In this document: in pieces, positions 1-10,293 of the stretch
How positions within the stretch are numbered: the stretch's first letter is position 1
Layout: the number at the start of each line of letters is the position of its first letter
Origin: Bostrychus sinensis
Taxonomy: Eukaryota > Chordata > Actinopteri > Gobiiformes > Eleotridae
NCBI GenBank assembly: GCA_020698575.1
Contig: CM036239.1
Coordinates: 16,462,763-16,526,762 of the forward strand
Length of the DNA stretch: 64,000 nt
Direction of reading: 5' to 3'
Notes under the pieces: generated by a model
Seen by the model: the letters and a program-made list of their open reading frames with translations, nothing else
The model's database searches: none
What the model was told of the DNA's origin: nothing
Translations under genes and position numbers: made by a program

Positions 1-276
1 TAAAAGGAGACAAGCAGAAACATGGGAGAATAAAGACAGACGATATAAACGATGAATTGTCGAGTAAGTGAGTTGGAGTGTTTTGAAATAAAATTTGCAT
101 TTTGTATACTGTACTCTCCTTTTACAATAACATTTACCAGTAGCGACCTAGATAACCACAAACATGTCAGACTGCGTTTAAATGCTGAAGTGTCGCTCGT
201 CCCGGGTGCTATTTCGCTGGCGACGTCACCTTACATACATTATCTTTGTTTGTTTTTTAGCTTATTAAATGACCGG
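1..276 (+). promoter_or_regulatory. ANKRA2: ANKRA2 5' leader: noncoding exon end, intron 1 and upstream ATGs
   Basis: A strong splice donor (GTAAGT) begins at 64, and a pyrimidine-rich acceptor ends in TTTTTTAG at 260. I therefore read 1-63 as the end of a 5' noncoding exon, 64-260 as intron 1, and 261 onward as exon 2. In the spliced leader the ATG at 52 would open a short uORF of seven codons, closing at the TGA at 268-270. A second mini-ORF starts at the ATG at 267 and stops after three codons, just before the main ATG at 277. An ACGTCA half-CRE lies near 224-229, inside the inferred intron. In human, UTP15 is divergent from ANKRA2, so a shared promoter probably lies just left of the window. 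Splice sites are read by eye. Confidence 0.6.
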
Positions 277-1914
277 ATGATGGACAACGTTACGGTATCG
301 GCCTCTCGTGGAAGTGCGGACTGCCCTTTGGCCGCCGAGGATATGGAGGGGATCTGTGTGATGCCAGACCTGGGTGCTATTAAGACGGAGGACTCCGGAG
401 TTGCTGAGGAGGGAGGCAATCAAAATGTGGCCATGGGGATCAAGTTTATCTTGCCCAATCGATTTGACATGAATGTGTGTTCAAGATTTGTGAAGTCACT
501 GAACGAGGAGGACAGCAAAAATATTCAGGATCAGGTCAACTCCGATCTGGAGGTGGCATCTGTTTTATTCAAAGGTAAATAATGTACTACAAAAACATAG
601 GTTGCCAATTGTGTTTCAGCCTCTACCGTCTAACATATAATAGTGAATATTGCATAAAGCACATAATTAATTGCGTCTTATGTTTTTTTTTTTTTTGTTT
701 GTTTTTTTTTTGTTTGTTTGTTTGTTTGTTTTAGCTGAGTGCAATATCCAGACCTCACCTTCTCCTGGGATACAAGTGCGTCATGTTTACACCCCGTCCA
801 CTACCAAACATTTCTCCCCCATCAAACAGTCCACCACTCTCACCAACAAGCACCGTGGGAACGAGGTGTCCTCCACTCCACTGCTTGTTCATTGTAAGGG
901 CGACAGTTTATTTGATGTTAAACGTGCAGTTAGTTTATTAAGGTAATTTGTGTTTTTCAGCGTTGTCTATTCATCAGCTTGCAGCTCAAGGGGAAATGGT
1001 ATACCTAGCTAGTAGAATTGAACAAGGTAAGCTTTTTTAAATCACCCCTGAAAATCAAATTTATTTATTTTTTAGACCGTAATAATGTTTTCAGGTTGCA
1101 CTAGGAAAGATATTGCTTGTCTGTTGTTATGTAAAAAGTAATTTTTATCATCATCAACAGAGAATGTGATTAATCTCCAAGATGAGGAAGGATTTACCCC
1201 CTTAATGTGGGCAGCTGCTCATGGACAGATTGCTGTGGTTGAATTTCTGCTTCAAAATGTACAAAAAGTATTATTTTCTTTATTTATTGTAAGAGCTATT
1301 TGCTTATCACAGTTTTGTCCATACTTCATTTTCAATTCTTTTGATTCTGTATAATCAGGGAGCAGACCCTAACCTTCTAGCCAAAGGAAGAGAGAGTGCA
1401 TTGTCTTTGGCCTGCAGTAAGGGATACACAGATATTGTGAAAATGCTCATTGACTGTGGGGTTGATGTCAATGAATATGATTGGGTAAGCATTTGCTATT
1501 AATAGTGAGCCATATGTGTTGTTTTATAAATTAATAATTTCTGTTTATTTAGAATGGAGGAGCCCCTCTGTTGTATGCTGTCCATGGGAACCATGTCCGC
1601 TGTGTGGAAATCCTGTTAGGTAAAGGGGGGTAACTGTCATAACTAATAATAAACAATGGGCTAGGAAAATCATCTTTTGTATACTTGTGTTTTATACAGA
1701 GAGTGGGGCTGATCCTACCATTGAGTCAGACTCTGGCTTCAATGCTATGGATATGGCAGTGGCAATGGGTCATCGCAATGGTATGTAGAATTTAAATTAA
1801 TGAACAAATAAAATGTTTACATTTGTTATACATTTGTAACACATCATTTTCTCTGTAGTTCAGCAAGTGATGGAAGCTCATTTACTAAAATTACTCATGG
1901 GAATCAGAGAATGA
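277..1914 (+). CDS. ANKRA2: Ankyrin repeat family A member 2 (ANKRA2), 8 coding exons
   Basis: Coding exons are 277-574, 735-893, 961-1026, 1161-1258, 1359-1484, 1553-1619, 1700-1780 and 1859-1914. All have GT-AG borders and consistent phases, giving a 316-residue protein against about 313 in human. The N-terminal part (about 40-150) carries the near-invariant family block around MKFILPNRFDMNV-type sequence and VRHVYTPSTTKHFSP. Residues about 153-316 form ankyrin repeats, with GFTPLMWAAAHGQ, ESALSLACSKGYTD and APLLYAVHGNHV as clear repeat helices. The protein ends in LLKLLMGIRE, like ANKRA2 (LLKLLQNIKE) and unlike its paralogue RFXANK. The mammalian protein is a cytoplasmic and nuclear adaptor that binds PxLPxI/L-type peptides in class IIa HDACs and the tail of megalin (LRP2). 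The ATG at 277 is followed at once by a second in-frame ATG at 280, so the start could be either. BTF3 lies downstream in convergent orientation. Confidence 0.96.
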
Positions 1915-2229
1915 AGGTTTATCTTTCAAGCTTTGGACAATCATGTAGCCTCCAAATGTGTCATTCAGAAGTGAAGGTTTGAAATGTTTTTTCTCAGCTT
2001 TGGATTTGTGTGTAGTAGTGTGTTCATTATGAACGAATTGATATGTTCCTTGACAAAACTTAAACCTCTAGTTTATCAGTAGTGTTGTATAACACAAATA
2101 CAGAGCTTATAAGAAGTTTAGTTTATTTCAATTGCCTGAACATGCTAGTGAATTTTGTATTTTAAATGACACACAACTTATTTATTATTTCAAGATTGCA
2201 ATTGTTATTGTGAAAAAGGGAAAAATAAA
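1915..2229 (+). terminator. ANKRA2: ANKRA2 3' UTR and poly(A) signal
   Basis: AT-rich sequence follows the TGA. A canonical AATAAA lies at 2224-2229, about 310 bases past the stop, so the transcript probably ends near 2240-2250, right at the edge of the next transposon. Earlier signals cannot be excluded. Confidence 0.6.
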
Positions 2230-2250
2230 AACTGAAAGTTGCATGTTTAA

Positions 2251-2635
2251 AGGGGCTATATTATGCACTTATTTATATTTGTAAACCAATCTTGGTCACC
2301 TCTAGAACAGCATTGCAAAAAAAAATTACTTTACTATTGCCATAAAGAAACAGCTGAAGAGACCAGCAGATGGCAGTGTCTTGAAAAGAACCATAGAAAG
2401 AGCTTCTTATTTCCTTAAACTTTTTATATGATGCCATTTTATTACAACTGCTATGAGAATAGCATTTTTGGAGTAAATGAATGAAGGCAAACGGGATGTA
2501 TAGGGCTTGTTGATTGTTCAGTGCTTCCTAGAATGCAACGAGGTTCGTGGAACCAAGCATTCTGAGGCCTCAGAAACTCAACGAGACTACAGGATTACTT
2601 GAACATCAAAGTTGATTTTGCATAATATATCCCCT
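2251..2635. mobile_element. MITE with 17-bp terminal inverted repeats and TTAA target duplication
   Basis: The left end AGGGGCTATATTATGCA (2251-2267) and the reverse complement of the right end (2619-2635) match at 16 of 17 bases. Both ends are flanked by TTAA (2247-2250 and 2636-2639). The interior, about 350 bp, has no ORF. TTAA duplication is typical of the piggyBac superfamily, so this is probably a piggyBac-type non-autonomous element. The superfamily is inferred from the duplication alone. It sits immediately after the ANKRA2 poly(A) signal. Confidence 0.8.
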
Positions 2636-2709
2636 TTAATGTTGCCAATATTATGTCTGATTTTATGGATTTAATTTATTTTAGGAATTGCATTTTTATT
2701 GATGAAAAT

Positions 2710-3420
2710 ATACTCGTGAACAAAATCTTAAGACCAGGGGGAAAATTATGAATATTTGCATTTCATGCTTTTGGATCATAACCAGATTGTGAGTAGAGCT
2801 TCAGAATGCAAAAAGAATAAACAGGAGCTAGAGTCAAAAATTAGAGAGTTGGAAATTTATTGAAAACTGCTTTAAACTCAAACAGGCTGTTTATCAGCTG
2901 CTCCAAAAATCACAACCTTCAAAAGTCAAAAAGCAGAACTGGGTCAAAAATGAAATACTTTTTAGCCTCCTGTACTCTGTAAGACTTGTTTTTGTTGATC
3001 ACTTCAAAAATGTGTTTAAGCATGCTTGATCTGAGTGTTTTCAGGAGGCTGGTGGGAATGTTGGTCAATGTCTGACTGATTTTCATTTTGTAAACTTCCA
3101 TGTCCACCCATCCCCAAGCGGATTTAGATCAGGAAACACGCAGGGTGGTCCCAAAGAGATGCTATTCTCCTGAAGATGTCCTTCATCGGGTGAGGTGCAG
3201 CTTTGTCCTATTGAAAAACCCAGTCATCACCACACAGCCTTTAGATGCCCCATGTACAGCCTTAAGTTCCATTAGTCAGCATCAGTACAGCTCTTAATTT
3301 TGGTCAAGGGACAGCCTGGTTCTTCAGCTCAGCGCAGGTTACATTTTTTTGGGTCTACAGCTTGGCTTTTTGTCCCATAACTCCCAGGACCTGTTTATTT
3401 TTTCCAGACAGAAAATGAAA
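2710..3420 (-). pseudogene. Decayed Tc1/mariner-like transposase relic
   Basis: On the minus strand 3119-3133 encodes PDLNP, the hallmark of the catalytic region of Tc1/mariner transposases (usually SPDLNPIENLW). It sits in a context reading VFPDLNPLGDGW, followed by a tail-like stretch (about 2919-3107) of mixed frames and stops. The reading frame is broken many times, so no active enzyme is possible. The outer ends were not resolved: a possible terminus lies near 2710 and the right limit near 3420 is approximate. Assignment rests on one motif plus general similarity, so it is moderate. Confidence 0.5.
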
Positions 3421-3801
3421 GACTGAGTTTTATACAGACTGAAGACTGTGGTCCTATACTTCAGATCAGCTAATGAACATACCATTTAGTTTGAATGCAA
3501 TTTTCAAAAAAATTGTCTACTCTCCATTTGTTGTTGCTTTCTTTAGTTTCTTCTTTTTAAAGCTCTATTTTTCTTCCGGTCTTAAGGTTTTATTCTGTAC
3601 TGAATGTCTGTCCTTGTCTGTTGTGGATTTTAAGCTATATTGTCCCTGTGTAGTTAAAAATGTACATGGCTGCTTTTATTTTATACCTCAAACATGCTTG
3701 TATTTCAGAGTGATTCAACATCACTTCTCACTGAGGTTAAGCAGTTTCTAAATAAAGAACAATACTGTATCCAGTCTGTAGATTATTGACAGTAGCAAAG
3801 G
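3421..3801. other. Intergenic, no feature seen
   Basis: An AT-rich, pyrimidine-rich stretch lies between the transposon relic and the BTF3 poly(A) signal. The reading frame at 3473-3751 is hydrophobic, low in complexity and has no homology I recognise. Confidence 0.5.
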
Positions 3802-4163
3802 TTTATTTCCAGATATAATGGTTTGAATGAGGCCACATAGAAAATGTTCAGTAACAGAGGAATCAGATTTACAGCGGAGCATGATAACAATACACAATAT
3901 TACAGGACAAACACATCAGAGAACACCTGTTTGATTCTGGTGATGTAGGAAGTGGAATGGGTGCTGAAATACCCCAATCACTGCAATTTATGCACTTGAT
4001 ACTCTAAAACTGCAATTTTAACAGTGTCCAAGTACTCTAATAGGGTGTTACACAATATTAACAGGCATTTAAAACCCACATCCACCTCATGGAAAAAAAA
4101 AAAAACATCTAGTGCCCCATATGGTCCTGTCAGGTTTTAACAATTCAGTGAATCTTGTATCCC
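3802..4163 (-). terminator. BTF3: BTF3 3' UTR and poly(A) signal
   Basis: On the minus strand an AATAAA lies at 3807-3802, about 360 bases past the BTF3 stop. Nothing else notable is seen in the UTR apart from an A-run near 4094-4106. Confidence 0.65.
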
Positions 4164-6629
4164 CTAGTTGGCCTCATCCTTGGATGCTTCATCAAAATTC
4201 TCCACCAGATCTGAAACAAAAACAATGACTTGTTTAAAATGAACTAAGATGTGATCAAAACCTGTACTGGAAATTCCCTGATGCAAACTGACTAAAGAGC
4301 ATCTATGGGCCATAGTTTCTAAAAGCAGTGGAAAGAATAAGCTTCAATTATTCCATAAAAACATATGCTTTTGGAATTCATGTTACAATTGATAGAATGT
4401 GCCTTCAGCAAAAGAAATGAAAAGAATCCTAACTGTCTATCAACATGGTTGATGTACTGTGATGAGGCCAGTCTTTGTTCAAGTTTCTTAATGAGAAACC
4501 AGGGTGCTGTACTATGAAGCAGTGGAGCAGGTTACATTTTACATAGAAGATAAAAAGACAGCCCATTGACCATTCGGTCGTGAGAAATGAGCATAACGCA
4601 TGTTTATCCAAACAAAACTTTGAGGTGTTTTCAAAGATATTCACTTGCAGTGCATTTCATGACAATGCACTGCTCTGCTCCTTTTTTCTCTTTCCCAGTC
4701 AATGTACAGCTTTGTGACACATTTCATTTGAGAGTGGAGTCTGGACTGAACTGACAGAACCCTGTAAAATCTAACTCTACACAGTGCCCAGCAGAGGACA
4801 GAGGGGTGTGTACAGCAGTTTGCTTGATTTAGCTACATTTCCTTCAAGGCTTCCTTTCATAGCGGCGCTGTCGAAGATATGCACCTTATTTCATTTTATT
4901 TAACTGAAAATTACAGTCTCTGGGTGCATAATTGCTATGCAGTGCCCACAAGGCAAATGCAGTCCTAAGTACAGGAAGTTTTTGCAGCTATAGTTTAAAA
5001 TAAATAAAAGTGAGTAAGGCAAGTGTAAGATAACTGATAAGAATTCAGTTATAAAGTTATAGATAAGATGCCTACTCCACCAGAAGCACTGTTTTCAAGC
5101 TCTAAAAATAATGCCATTCTTATAGTCAATGTCAGTTTTGTCCACAGAAATTGACCACCAGAAGAATGTGAGTCCATGGTGCTGCTAGTTGCATCATGCT
5201 GGAGCATGGACTGTGTGTTGTAACCATTTCCACAGTGGGTGGTGCAAATATTTTATCATTTTTATATCATAATCATTTAACAACAACATAATCAACTTGA
5301 TCTTAATTTTCTGAATAATGGTGGTGAAAGTGATGACAATAGATACACAGTGTCCTGCACCTACCTGGAACATCATCATCCTCCTCTTCTACTGCTGCAA
5401 TTGGCGCTTTTCCATCTCCAGCTGCACAACAACAAAAAAAGCTTTAAGAACAACTTACTACTGAATGTCTGTAATAGTCCTGACAGGCCTATTGAAAAAT
5501 AACCTCAGCACTAGTAACTACACAACTGAAGAAAAGCACAGACCCTGTTTGGGAAGAGCCTCTGCGAGTCTCCTAAGGCTTGTCAGGCTGTCTGCTCCCA
5601 GCTGGTTAAGGATGCCGGGCAGCATCTCAGTCAGCTGTTTGGTCTCAGCATGGCCAGTAATGGTAAAGGTGTTGGCAGCAAGCGAGGCCTGCACTTTGGG
5701 GTTATTGAAATGGATCACTGTTCCTTGATTTGTAAACATATTAACCTGTAAAACAAAACAAAAACAAAAAAACAAACACCAAAATGTAACAAACTATCTA
5801 CAAAACAGCCTATAATAAAATGCAAAGACACACATTTTACCTCTTCAATACCAGAGATATTGTTGACACCAAGTTTCTTCAGAGAAAACTGGAGCTTCTT
5901 GTCATCTGCTGTTGCTGTTCTGTGTACAACCTTCTTCTTTCTGCGAGCACTACCCTAAACAATAATGCATGAAAAATGTATGAACCAATCTGGTTGTTAA
6001 GTGTGACATCCCATGTGACATTTTATGTGCTTTGGGTCCAAACAGTTCCAAGCTTTATAGGCAGACAGCAGGAATAGGGACTTTATCTTTACCTCTTGTG
6101 GATTAAACATAAATCATGTCTAAAATACTAGTCCTGTGTACAACTCACTCCAGTTAGCAGATCATCCACTTACATGTTATTCCCTTTTTTTTGCACAGTT
6201 CACATCAGAGCAATCTAACCCCCTCCAGGTGAGACATGTCATGGGCAAACCTTTCTTTTCAAATTTGGTTAAATTTAGCAATGTTTATAGCATCGTCCTT
6301 TCTGTGATGTGCATGGGGCTGTCAAAATTGAGGGTGTGTGTGGTTTTTAATCAGGCTAATAAAGTTATAGTGATTATGGTTTTATGAGCAGGTGACACAG
6401 GGAAACACAGCGGTCAAGCTGTACCCATTGTTTCATCTTTTAGTGCTTGTAAATTAAAATAACCTACATTACATGATTTACATAGCAATAATAAAGTAGA
6501 TACAGTCTGTTTATGGTCTTCGCCGCTTCATCCAAATGTTTGGCCTATTTGTGCAATTATTACAATAATGATGGCAAATCACTACCATTAGTTTTCACAT
6601 CTTAAGTTACATTTATGTTCTTTTATCTA

Positions 6630-6660
<31 letters not shown>

Positions 6661-6965
6661 ATCACTAGGGTAGATCCAGAATTAACATATAATGTTTTAC
6701 ATTTAGGTCTTTTAAAACTGCATTATACAAAGCCCTGGGGCAGGATAAAATCAAAGTGCTATAATAGTGTATGAAGCATTAACTCGCTTTGACTCAGAAA
6801 TTAACATCATCACTTAACAGACATAAACTTAAATTGGTTGTAATCATCATGATGCTTTTAAATGTAAAACAGGCAGTAGAAGAAGCATCTTCTTACCTTT
6901 CCGCCAATGCGGACTTGTGCCTGGAGTTTAGCAAGTTTTTCTTGATTCATAACTGCTTCCTTCAT
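4164..6965 (-). CDS. BTF3: Basic transcription factor 3 / nascent polypeptide-associated complex beta subunit
   Basis: Coding exons in transcript order are 6965-6897, 5954-5841, 5745-5544, 5421-5365 and 4210-4164. All borders are GT-AG and the joined frame gives 162 residues, equal to the short human isoform. The protein opens with KLAKLQAQVRIGGK, then the basic ribosome-contact motif RRKKK near residues 27-31. The NAC beta-barrel domain follows (NISGIEEVNMF, VIHFNNPKVQASLAANTFTITG), then QLGADSLTSLRRLAEALPKQ. The tail is acidic (EEEDDDVPDLVENFDEASKDEAN). With NAC alpha it forms the heterodimer that shields nascent chains at the ribosome exit tunnel and limits wrong SRP targeting. The start ATG at 6965 is the first base of its exon, right after the acceptor, with a noncoding exon about 870 bases upstream. 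A longer N-terminal isoform as in human would need upstream coding that I do not see. Confidence 0.97.
6634..6658. repeat. Poly(A) run, 25 bases
   Basis: Uninterrupted adenines inside BTF3 intron 2. No flanking retroposon body was recognised, so it is listed only as a homopolymer. Confidence 0.9.
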
Positions 6966-7835
6966 CTGAAGAAAAAAAAAATCTTAATCCAAATGTTTAA
7001 TTCCACTGTACATGCATGCACACACTTTATTACCACTAACAATTTATTCTTTTCTCTCTCTCTTCTTCTTTTAAATAAAGCATTACTGACTATATACAAC
7101 ACTCAATGAATAATTCAATACAACCTCAAGTGAATGCACGACATCTATCACAAACCCACTGCTGAAAATTTGTCTGGTGCCCAATACTGCAACTTTAATT
7201 AATCATATTAGTAATTCAGCGTTTGGTAACCACAAACAATGCCGCATGCCGCCCTGAATTCAAACAAAAAGAAAACAAATGAGTTTTGACATACTTGTGC
7301 AAAACAAAGCACAGACGAAGACATTTATAACATGTCTAAATAATGTTAGTGAAAACTCTGTCCAACTCCGTTAAGAAGCGCATGGAGACCAAGTTATATG
7401 TAGTATACTTAATGTGGTATGGTGTGGTAGCCGGTGGTAAGATCTCAAAAACGAGCACAGAGTTATTTAAATGTAGTAACTCTAAAGAAAAAATGCAATT
7501 CCCTTTACTCTAATGATTAAAACTTGAACGAATTGTCCGATTACTGGATACAAGTGAGAAAAACAGCTTGGTCTTTGATCATCCTTAAACGTCCATGCAT
7601 GAACGGACTGGTGGGTTTGAAGATATTTATGAAATTAACTCAAATTGTCAAGACACAGAGGTGTGAATTAGCCTAAGTGCGTGAACTTTGCGCTAGCGTT
7701 GGCTAGCTTTTGGGCTGGAGACTGGAGAGCACGGCCTGTCAGTGACTCTACTCAGCCCGACTACCACACCGCAGCAACAGCGACAGCTCCAAACCACGCA
7801 GACCTCGACTATGGCCAGAGAAGACTTTCGTTTAC

Positions 7836-7966
7836 CTCTTGGTGTCGACCAGGACAGAACAGGGCAGGGAAGAAGATATTTAAAGCTCCTGACTGACCTG
7901 TAAACTAACAGCAGACACATGCGGGGAGCAAGATGGAAGCGAAAGAGGAGGCAGGAAGTGACGTCA
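7836..7966 (-). promoter_or_regulatory. BTF3: BTF3 core promoter and noncoding exon 1
   Basis: The exon 1 donor lies at 7835/7836 (AAGAG then GTAAAC on the minus strand) and splices exactly to the ATG exon at 6965. Upstream, 7953-7966 reads AGGAAGTGACGTCA on the plus strand, an ETS site joined to a full CRE, the composite typical of housekeeping promoters. AAGATGG at 7930-7936 is a YY1-type element often found at start sites of translation-related genes. The leader contains a pyrimidine-rich stretch (CTTCTTCCC on the minus strand, near 7867-7875) that could act as a 5' TOP start; the start site itself is not determined. An out-of-frame ATG near 7922 is in the transcript only if the start is upstream of it. 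Confidence 0.7.
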
Positions 7967-10080
7967 GGCACAAGTACACTGTGTCGCTGGGTTTTAGCGC
8001 CCTCCGTTTGTCCTCACAGGCAAGGCACTGCCTACGGGCATTGACTATAGGCACTGACGAGTTTTGTTTTGTTTTTCTCAGATTTGTGCAGATTACCCAT
8101 ACTCCGATCAAGCGTAAGTTAACATTAAAACATCTGCCTGTTGGTCATAGTGTTATGTGCTATGGCCAACTGCCTAATATGCAAGCAACAAACCGCAATG
8201 CACTGTGTTTCCTGAGACGTTTCTATTAGAACCAGCATGTTCTTCAGTTCCAGTAGGCCGTCTGTAGGATGGGACCAGCCTTCGCTCACCACACGCATCT
8301 GTCTCCAGTTCACCACCACGGTTTATTCCTTGAACCACTTTTGATAGACAGGCCTACTGACCACTAAAGACAGGAAAAGCTACAGTTCTGGAGATGCTCT
8401 GGCCCAGCTTCTAGCCATCACAATTGGACCCTAGTCAAACTCACTCAAATCCTACAGGCTTGGCTATTTTCCCTGCTTCTACATAACAATGTCAACAGCT
8501 ATTTTCATATGAGAATATGACCGCCAAAAATGCAAGTGTTCATAATGTTATGCATGATCGGTGTGAACTTTATAGATAAAAAGAATATTTTGTGTGTACC
8601 TACACCTGGTCTTTCGCTTTGTGGACATGATGCTTATATTCTTAATCTGACGCCTAATCCGCCATTATATCTTAATTATGCCTTTTAAATTAACTACAAA
8701 TGTTGATGGAAAAATTGCAGTCCAAGTGAAATTTCCAGTGACTGCCACTCATAGGCTAGATTATCTAACCTGTATCTTTTTTCTTTAATTACCACACCAT
8801 TAAACTTTATAACTTAAAAATGACAAATTTCTTGGTTAATTAATTAATTAGGCTAATGCTTTATAACGCATCTTCCATGATTGTAAAAAGGTAGGCCTGC
8901 AGCCATTTAAATCGAAAAATATGATTTAGTAATCCAAAATAAATGCTGTTTAAAAATTGCTTAGTAAATATTAATTTCGATGTTGCTTATGACATAAACA
9001 GTAAATTAACGTAAACGTCTGGTGACAAAAGTTCCCCGCTAGATGGAGCTGTCACACGAGAACATACAAAAGTTAATGAGAAAACATAGGACCATAGCAA
9101 GTTTTCAGGACTTTCTATACTGGTGTTATTCAGCCCTAAAATAATTATAGACTGTCAACAAAAAGTCAGTTATGGCGGCCAAAACTTCTGTAAAACTTTA
9201 AATAGCCTATAGCCTTAGCCCGCCTGATCAGCAGTGTGCCCCGTAAGCTACAAACGGCAGGCCTATCAGAATTACAATCAAATTTATTGCCAAGTAACTG
9301 AAGGGGTTTTCACATCATGAAATTATTTTGGGTTTGGTGCATATGTTTCATAAAACAAGATTAAACCGGTGCGATATAGGCATATAAACAAAATAACCTA
9401 TCCTAACATAGGCCTCGGAAATAACAAAGTTGAGTTTAATTAACTTAAATTTGAATGAGCCTATTCTCTATAAAATTAGTTGCCTTAAAAGTTTATAATT
9501 TTTCATATAACTTTTCCTGCTTAACGCGGCCAAAACACAAAACTGGTCTAAATCATTAGTGTCCACGGACAGCCCTCGCGGCAGCAGCTCGGCTCTGGAC
9601 GATGGGGCTCTGCTCTGCGTGACCCGTGACTGATTCGAGTTAACAGCTGACTCTTTTCCATTACAAATGGCTCGCGGATAATCTAGACAACTACTACATC
9701 ACGCAAACTGATCTGCCTGGTTATACGGCACAGCCATTGGCATGAAGCTGTAGGCCTTTGACAGATCCTCTTCAATGTTTAAACTATTTTAGGCTATAAT
9801 TATAAACATGAATGCTGCATTGAGCTATAATTCATATTGCATGGAACCAATATAACTACTTGAAATTGTTCTTTTGGTTAGTCTAAAGGCAACATTTTCC
9901 CCTACATTTTACGCAGGCTTGGTTGAAATAAATGCTATTACATGCCACTATAATCCAATAGGCCTACAGGACACCAAACTTATCAAGAAATGGGCTACGG
10001 CGTTAATGCAATAGTATATCCCTATACTTTTCTGTTGACTTGTTCTCTCTCTCTCTCTTTATTTGCACTTGGTTTCTCTC
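7967..10080. other. Intergenic region between divergent BTF3 and FOXD1
   Basis: About 2.1 kb of mostly AT-rich sequence with no supported gene. 9520-9680 is GC-richer, with several CpGs, and may be an upstream part of the FOXD1 promoter. No transposon was recognised here. Confidence 0.5.
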
Positions 10081-10293
10081 CACGTGACCACGTCGCTGAC
10101 ATAAAATAACGAGTGAAGCACCGCCCCTTTTGCGTTTACGTTTGGCCCTTTCGCATGTTTCCCGACACATTTGTGAGACTGGCATCGGAGCTCTCGTGGA
10201 GCCGCAGACGTATGGACAGAGCGCGAGGAGGTCTTCCTCCTCAGAGCAGTTGTTGAAGAGGGAGGGCATCTGGCGGAGGGTGCAGACAGAGCC
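10081..10293 (+). promoter_or_regulatory. FOXD1: FOXD1 proximal promoter and 5' UTR
   Basis: CACGTGAC (a palindromic E-box) lies at 10081-10088, an ATAAAATAA TATA-like element at about 10101-10109, and a CCGCCCC Sp1/KLF-type box near 10121-10127. The following 160 bases are GC-rich leader. If the TATA-like element is used, transcription would start near 10130, leaving a 5' UTR of about 160 bases. A CT-rich tract (10040-10062) lies just upstream. Confidence 0.5.

Noticed and set aside
52..276. N-terminal extension of ANKRA2 in the same open frame
   Set aside because: A strong donor at 64 and acceptor at 260 make this an intron, and the extension has no similarity to ANKRA2 proteins.
7693..7971. 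Minus-strand reading frame over the BTF3 promoter
   Set aside because: It crosses the exon 1 donor and is out of frame with BTF3; its residues match no family.
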